DNA of 64,000 nucleotides from Tepidiforma sp. (GTDB taxonomy: Bacteria; Chloroflexota; Dehalococcoidia; Tepidiformales; Tepidiformaceae): NCBI GenBank assembly GCA_026003935.1, contig BPIE01000001.1, positions 1,054,001 to 1,118,000 of the forward strand, read 5' to 3'. A program made the translations under genes and the position numbers. A model generated the notes under the pieces. The model searched no databases, was not told the origin of the DNA, and saw only the letters and a list, made by a program, of their open reading frames with translations. Below are positions 60,140 through 64,000 of this stretch, piece by piece (positions within the stretch are counted from its first letter, which is position 1; each line of letters begins with the position of its first letter).

Positions 60140-61188
60140 GGCTGCTCCTGGGGCTCGAAGAGGGCGGCGACGGCGTTTGCGGTGGCGGGGTCGAGGGCGC
60201 GGAGGCGCTCGGAAGGCTCGTGGAGGATGTGCGCGACGAGGCTGCGGGTGATCGTCTCGAGGACGTGGCGCGGGATTTCGGGGTGGCGGCGGGCGATGCG
60301 TTCGAGGTCGGCGCGGCGGCGCAGTTCGATGGCGCGGCGGAAGCGGCCGACGGGGGAGGCGGCATCTTCGGCCCAGTGGGCGAGAACCCGCTCGACCTCG
60401 GCCTCGAGGTCAGCAAAGAGGGCGGCGCGGCCCTCGAATCCGGCGAGGCCGCGGAGGTCGGCGAGGGTGGTCACGCGCGGGTCTTCGGGGTCGGTCCTGC
60501 GGGGCGTCGAGAGGTCGAGCACGGCGGCTGCGGGGATTTCGGGCGGGGCGAGGACGGGCGCGTCGCCGCCGAGGGCGACGACGGCGAGGTCGTGGCGCCG
60601 CAGGCAGCGGAGGGCAGGGAGGGGGTGCCAGGCATCGGTCCGTTCGGGCTGCCATGCGGGGCAGGAGCGGGAGACGAGGGTGATGGGCGCGGCGCCGAGG
60701 GCGCGCCCGGTGCGGGCAACGGCCGCGGCGGTTGGCCCGGAGCCAAGAACGAGGAGGGAGCCGGGCCGGGGCAGCCGATGGAGGGCGAGGCGGAGGAGGG
60801 AGCCGGCATCGGCGTCGCGGGGGTGGCGCTTGCGGTAGGCGCGGGCGGCGGCGATGGCGCGATGGAGGATGGCGGCGAGGGGCGGCGGGGCATCGTCGGC
60901 GGCGCGCCGGACCTGGCCGAGGATTTCGTGCTCGCCGAGCGCGATGGAGTGGAGCCCGGCGGCGAGCGCGGCGAGGTAGGAGAAGGCGGCGCGGCCCTGC
61001 CGCTGGCGGGAGCAGTCGAGGGGGCAGGGTGCGAGGGCGACAGCTTCGATGCGCTGGCAGGTGACGACGAGGGCGGCGTCGTGGGCGGATGCCTCGCGCC
61101 AGGCTTCGTCGAACGCGCCGGCGGCGCAGGAGGCGGTCTCCCAGGAGCAGACGACCAAACGGTCCAAATCTTTCAAATGATCGACCAT
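60136..61188 (-). CDS. hemA: Glutamyl-tRNA reductase, short divergent form
   Basis: 350 residues versus 400-450 for the family. The catalytic cysteine motif reads VVTCQRIEAVAL (TCNRxE in most). LHSIALGEHEILGQVRRA matches the second catalytic helix, PGSLLVLGSGPTAAAVARTGRALGAAPITLVSRS is the NADPH site, and the C-terminal helical dimerisation domain (RFRRAIELRRRADLERIARRHPEIPRHVLETITRSLVAHILHEP) is present. The N-terminal SHxTAP motif is absent (CSWETASCAAGAF instead). It reduces glutamyl-tRNA to glutamate semialdehyde for hemL. ATG 61188 from -10 spacing. First gene of the operon. Confidence 0.88.
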   Translation of the reverse strand: MVDHLKDLDRLVVCSWETASCAAGAFDEAWREASAHDAALVVTCQRIEAVALAPCPLDCSRQRQGRAAFSYLAALAAGLHSIALGEHEILGQVRRAADDAPPPLAAILHRAIAAARAYRKRHPRDADAGSLLRLALHRLPRPGSLLVLGSGPTAAAVARTGRALGAAPITLVSRSCPAWQPERTDAWHPLPALRCLRRHDLAVVALGGDAPVLAPPEIPAAAVLDLSTPRRTDPEDPRVTTLADLRGLAGFEGRAALFADLEAEVERVLAHWAEDAASPVGRFRRAIELRRRADLERIARRHPEIPRHVLETITRSLVAHILHEPSERLRALDPATANAVAALFEPQEQP

Positions 61189-61190
61189 CA

Positions 61191-61227
61191 GGAAGATCTA
61201 CGAAGATTTCGAGCTTTGTGATCTTCG
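61191..61227. promoter_or_regulatory. Repeated CGAAGAT operator-like site upstream of hemA
   Basis: CGAAGAT (61201-61207) and ATCTTCG (61221-61227) form a perfect 7-bp inverted repeat around a 13-bp spacer; a third copy GGAAGAT (61191-61197) lies 10 bp before the first. The palindrome covers about -14 to -40 of the hemA promoter. Confidence 0.5.
61195..61200 (-). promoter_or_regulatory. -10 element of the tetrapyrrole operon, leaderless
   Basis: TAGATC on the minus strand, 6 nt from the hemA ATG. The same hexamer is the -10 of the iron/heme uptake operon. Confidence 0.5.
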
Positions 61228-61261
61228 CTGCGAGACCGCTTCGGTGCAAGGGGCGGGCGCG

Positions 61262-61267
61262 TATACT
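61262..61267 (+). promoter_or_regulatory. -10 element of the kinase/acyl-CoA dehydrogenase unit
   Basis: TATACT, 10 nt before the ATG at 61278; short or no leader. It is divergent from the hemA promoter. Confidence 0.5.
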
Positions 61268-61277
61268 TTCCGGTTCG

Positions 61278-62360
61278 ATGACGAACGAAACGATGAACGA
61301 TGTACCTGCGGGGATCCGCTATGAGGCGGTGTCCCGGTTTTTTGCGGAGCATGTGCCGGGGGGCGATGTGCCGCTGCGGTTCACGCTCATCAGCGGGGGG
61401 CGTTCGAACCTGACGTACCGGGTGGAGGGCGGCGGGCGGACGTGGGTGCTGCGGCGGCCGCCGCTGGGGCATGTGCTCCCGACGGCGCACGACATGACGC
61501 GGGAGTTCCGAGTGCTGCAGGGGATGCAGCGTGCGGGGTTCCCGGCGCCGCCGCCGATCGCGCTCTGCGAGGACCCCTCGGTGAACGACTACCCGTTCTA
61601 CGTGATGGAGTACCGGGAGGGTGTCATCATCGCGGACCGCCTGCCGGAGGGGTACGCGGAGACGGAGGAGCGGCGGCGGGCGATTGGGCGTGCGCTGATC
61701 GAGACGCTGGTGCAGCTGCACGCGATCGATTACGAGGCGGTGGGGCTGGGCGACTTTGGGCGGCCCGAAGGGTATCTCGAACGGCAGGTGCGGCGCTGGA
61801 GCGAGCAGTGGGCGCGGTCGGAGACGCGGCCGCTGCCGGCCATCAATGAGCTGATCCGGCGGCTGCGGGCGAGCATGCCGGTTTCGCCGAAGCCGACCAT
61901 CGTGCATGGCGACTACCGGCTCGGCAACATGATGCTCGACCGGGACGACCCCGGGCGGGTGGTGGCGGTGCTCGACTGGGAGATGGCGACGCTGGGGGAC
62001 CCCCTGACGGACGTGGGCTATACGCTGGGGTACTGGGGGCAGGTGGGGGATTCGGAGGAGTATCTCGCGGCGCGGGCGGCCTCGGCGGTGACGGCGAAAC
62101 CGGGGTTCCACACGCGGCAGGAGCTCATCGAGCTGTATGCGCGGCTGAGCGGCCGGGATGTCTCGGCCATCGAGTGGTACGAGATTTTTGCGGCCTACAA
62201 GCTGGCCGTGATCGTGGAGGGCATCCACGCGCGCTATCTCAAGGGGGAGACCGTCGGCGAGGGGTTCGAGGGGATGGGGAAGCGGGCGGAGATGCTGGTG
62301 GAAGAGGCGCTGGCGATGGCGGACCGTGCCGCGGACCCGCGGCTGCGGGGCGAGGCCTGA
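61278..62360 (+). CDS. APH-fold acyl-CoA-linked kinase (ACAD10/11- or LvaA-like)
   Basis: 360 residues. N-lobe FTLISGGRSNLTYRVEGGGRTWVLRRPPLGHVLPTAHDMTREFRVLQGM is the hallmark of the ACAD10/11-type kinase domain. Catalytic loop TIVHGDYRLGNMML and VVAVLDWEMATLGDPLTDVGYTLGYW are complete. Known relatives phosphorylate 4-hydroxyacyl-CoA so that an acyl-CoA dehydrogenase-fold partner can remove the phosphate; such a partner gene follows directly. ATG 61278, ten nt after TATACT (61262-61267). The 423-aa track ORF runs back through the promoter. Confidence 0.88.
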   Translation: MTNETMNDVPAGIRYEAVSRFFAEHVPGGDVPLRFTLISGGRSNLTYRVEGGGRTWVLRRPPLGHVLPTAHDMTREFRVLQGMQRAGFPAPPPIALCEDPSVNDYPFYVMEYREGVIIADRLPEGYAETEERRRAIGRALIETLVQLHAIDYEAVGLGDFGRPEGYLERQVRRWSEQWARSETRPLPAINELIRRLRASMPVSPKPTIVHGDYRLGNMMLDRDDPGRVVAVLDWEMATLGDPLTDVGYTLGYWGQVGDSEEYLAARAASAVTAKPGFHTRQELIELYARLSGRDVSAIEWYEIFAAYKLAVIVEGIHARYLKGETVGEGFEGMGKRAEMLVEEALAMADRAADPRLRGEA

Positions 62361-62425
62361 GGCCGGTGGCGGGGGCGCTGCGGCGGGAGTAGAGTGCGCC
62401 CCAAACGCGGCGAGGTGGGCCTGCC

Positions 62426-63566
62426 ATGGAGTTCCGGTTTTCGCCGGAGGACGAGGCGTTCCGGCAGGAGGTTCGCGCGTTCATCCGGGAGGAGTGGCCG
62501 AAGGCGCGTGAGGGCGCGTCGTTTACGAAGAAACTGGCGGCGAAGGGCTGGCTGACGATGTCGTGGCCGCCGGAATACGGCGGGCAGGGGGCGCCGCACA
62601 TGCGCCAGCTCGTGTACAACGAGGAGATGGCGTACCACCGCGCGCCGGGCCAGACGATGGGCGCGGACCGGGTGGGGCCGACGCTCATCCTGTTCGGGAC
62701 GGAGGAGCAGAAGGCGCGCTTTTTGCCGGCCATCGTGCGGGACGAGATTACGTGGTGCCAGGGCTTCAGCGAGCCCGGCTCGGGCTCGGACCTCGCCTCG
62801 CTGCAGACGCGGGCGGTGCGCGACGGCGATAGCTGGGTGATCAACGGGCAGAAAATCTGGACTTCGAATGCACAGCGGGCCGATTACATGATCCTGCTGG
62901 CGCGGACGGACCCGGACGCGCCGAAGCACCGGGGCATCACGTACTTTCTTGTCGACATGAAGCTGCCGGGTATCACGGTGCGGCCGCTGGTGCAGATGAC
63001 GGGGCAGGCGGGGTTCAACGAGGTCTTTTTCGACGACGTGCGGGTGCCGGCTGACATGGTGGTGGGGGAGGTGAACCGGGGCTGGTATGTCTCGACGGCA
63101 ACACTGGACTTCGAGCGGTCGGGCATCGGGCGGGTCATTGGGGGGCTGCGCACCTTCGAGGAGGTCGTCGCGTACGCGAAGTCGACGCCCGCCCGCGATG
63201 GGCGAGAGCGGCACGCTCTACGGCCAGCCGGGGGTGCGGGAGGCGCTGGCGGACATCGCCATCGGGTTTGCGGTGGGGCGGCTGATGTCGTACCGGGTGG
63301 CGTGGATGCAGAGCCGCGGGCTGGTGCCGAACTATGAAGCTTCGATGGCGAAGACGTTTGGCACGGAGCTGCACCAGCGGATGGCGCGGACGGCCTATAC
63401 GGCGCTTGGCCTGCGCGGGCAGGTGATGGAGGGGCAGTGGGCGCCGCTTGGAGGGCAGGTGCCGATGGCCGTGCTGCAGAGCGTGTCGCTGACGATTGCG
63501 GCGGGCACGTCGGAGATCAACCGGAATATCATCGCGACGCGCGGCCTTGGACTGCCGCGCGGCTAG
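62426..63566 (+). pseudogene. Acyl-CoA dehydrogenase, frameshifted
   Basis: The first frame (62426 to about 63197) has MEFRFSPEDEAFRQEVRAFIREEWP, GFSEPGSGSDLASLQTRA, IWTSNAQRADYMILLARTD and FERSGIGRVIGGLRTFEEVVAYAKST. The second frame (from about 63198 to 63566) continues GESGTLYGQPGVREALADIAIGFAVGRLM, then ELHQRMARTAYTALGL and SLTIAAGTSEINRNIIATRGLGLPRG. Deleting one base near 63191-63197 (GCCCGCGATGGG) restores one protein of about 379 residues with a normal FAD-dependent dehydrogenase layout. It is either a sequencing error in a GC run or a recent lesion. ATG 62426 with GAGGTGGG upstream; 65 bp after the kinase gene. Confidence 0.85.
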
Positions 63567-63592
63567 ACGGAACCGGGGGCAGACTGCGAAGC

Positions 63593-64000
63593 ATGGACGA
63601 CATCCGCGGGGTGTTCGAAGGCGTCCGGGTGCTCGACCTGAGCGAGTATATCGCGGGGCCGCTGGCGGGGGAGATGCTTGCGGACCTCGGGGCGGACGTG
63701 ATCAAGGTGGAGCCCCCGCTCGGGGACTTCTGGCGGCACACGGCGCCGGTGGCGCCGGGCGAGAGCCGCGGCTTCATGGGCGTCAACAAAGGGAAGCGCA
63801 GCATTTCGATCGACCTGAAGCGGGACGAGGGGCGGGAGCTGTTCCACCGGCTGGCGAAGACGGCGGACATCCTGCTGGCGAACTACCGGCCGGGGGTGGC
63901 AGAGCGGCTGGGGGTGGACTACGCGACGCTTTCGGCCATCAATCCGCGGCTGATCTACTGCCAGAACACCGCCTTCGGGAGCGCGGGGCCGTACCGGGAC
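63593..64000 (+). CDS. CaiB/BaiF-family (class III) CoA-transferase, 5' part
   Basis: 136 codons to the right edge, still open. Reads VRVLDLSEYIAGPLAGEMLADLGADVIKVEPPLGDFWRHTAP, FMGVNKGKRSISIDLKRDEGRELFHRLAKTADILLANYRPGVAERLGVDYATLSAINPRLIYCQNTAFGSAGPYRD, the standard start of family III CoA-transferases, including the usual Asn-Tyr-Arg-Pro-Gly turn. The catalytic Asp lies further on, outside. It follows the dehydrogenase by 27 bp and probably activates the acid substrate of this unit. Confidence 0.93.
   Translation, partial: MDDIRGVFEGVRVLDLSEYIAGPLAGEMLADLGADVIKVEPPLGDFWRHTAPVAPGESRGFMGVNKGKRSISIDLKRDEGRELFHRLAKTADILLANYRPGVAERLGVDYATLSAINPRLIYCQNTAFGSAGPYRD

Overview
This is a 64 kb stretch of a very GC-rich bacterial chromosome with tightly packed genes and no mobile elements, CRISPR arrays, rRNA or phage genes that I can see. 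Lipoproteins with a CGGDDDDE start, HemQ-type heme synthesis, a DR2241-like CbiX, many CoA-metabolism genes and leaderless promoters fit an aerobic, perhaps thermophilic, Chloroflexota (Tepidiforma-like). That placement is inferred from gene character only; no marker was compared. By eye the + strand is G-rich throughout, whichever strand carries the gene, so the window probably lies within one replication arm.

Layout. 0-6 kb: ion homeostasis (P-type ATPase coupled to a frameshifted tandem UspA, divergent from a KimA-like K+ permease). 6-12 kb: a nine-PAS hybrid histidine kinase, then ruvB. 12-15.6 kb: an iron/heme-type ABC uptake operon behind a promoter carrying a DtxR-like box, opposite a heme-monooxygenase-like gene. 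15.6-19.9 kb: SPFH protein, MFS transporter, SDR, NfeD protease. 19.9-23.2 kb: surface polysaccharide export and modification. 23.2-28.3 kb: DUF503, a small membrane protein, a PIG-L deacetylase, two SDRs and two aminoglycoside-phosphotransferase-fold kinases. 28.2-35.5 kb: a PhoPR-like two-component pair divergent from pstSCAB-phoU. 35.5-44 kb: tRNA-His, methyltransferase, two secreted proteins, mgtE, photolyase, a CoA-transferase, and a DUF2089/DUF4097 regulator operon. 44-51 kb: degenerate SDR, crotonase, second CoA-transferase, HNH nuclease, methyltransferases, PHP protein. 51-61 kb: a tetrapyrrole operon. 61-64 kb: a kinase, an acyl-CoA dehydrogenase (frameshifted) and a CoA-transferase (cut by the window edge).

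The most notable system is the tetrapyrrole operon. It carries hemA, hemL, hemC, fused cobA-hemD, precorrin-2 dehydrogenase, a double-CbiX chelatase, a fused siroheme-decarboxylase-like protein and hemQ, mostly joined by 4-bp overlaps, with no hemE. Read literally it encodes heme synthesis through siroheme that ends with the coproheme decarboxylase HemQ instead of AhbD. The AhbC and HemB steps would have to be encoded elsewhere.

A second theme is promoter architecture. At least ten first genes have a TANNNT-like -10 element exactly 6 nt before an ATG or GTG, as expected for leaderless mRNAs. Two solute-binding-protein genes (iron/heme and phosphate) are each followed by a strong hairpin before the permease gene.
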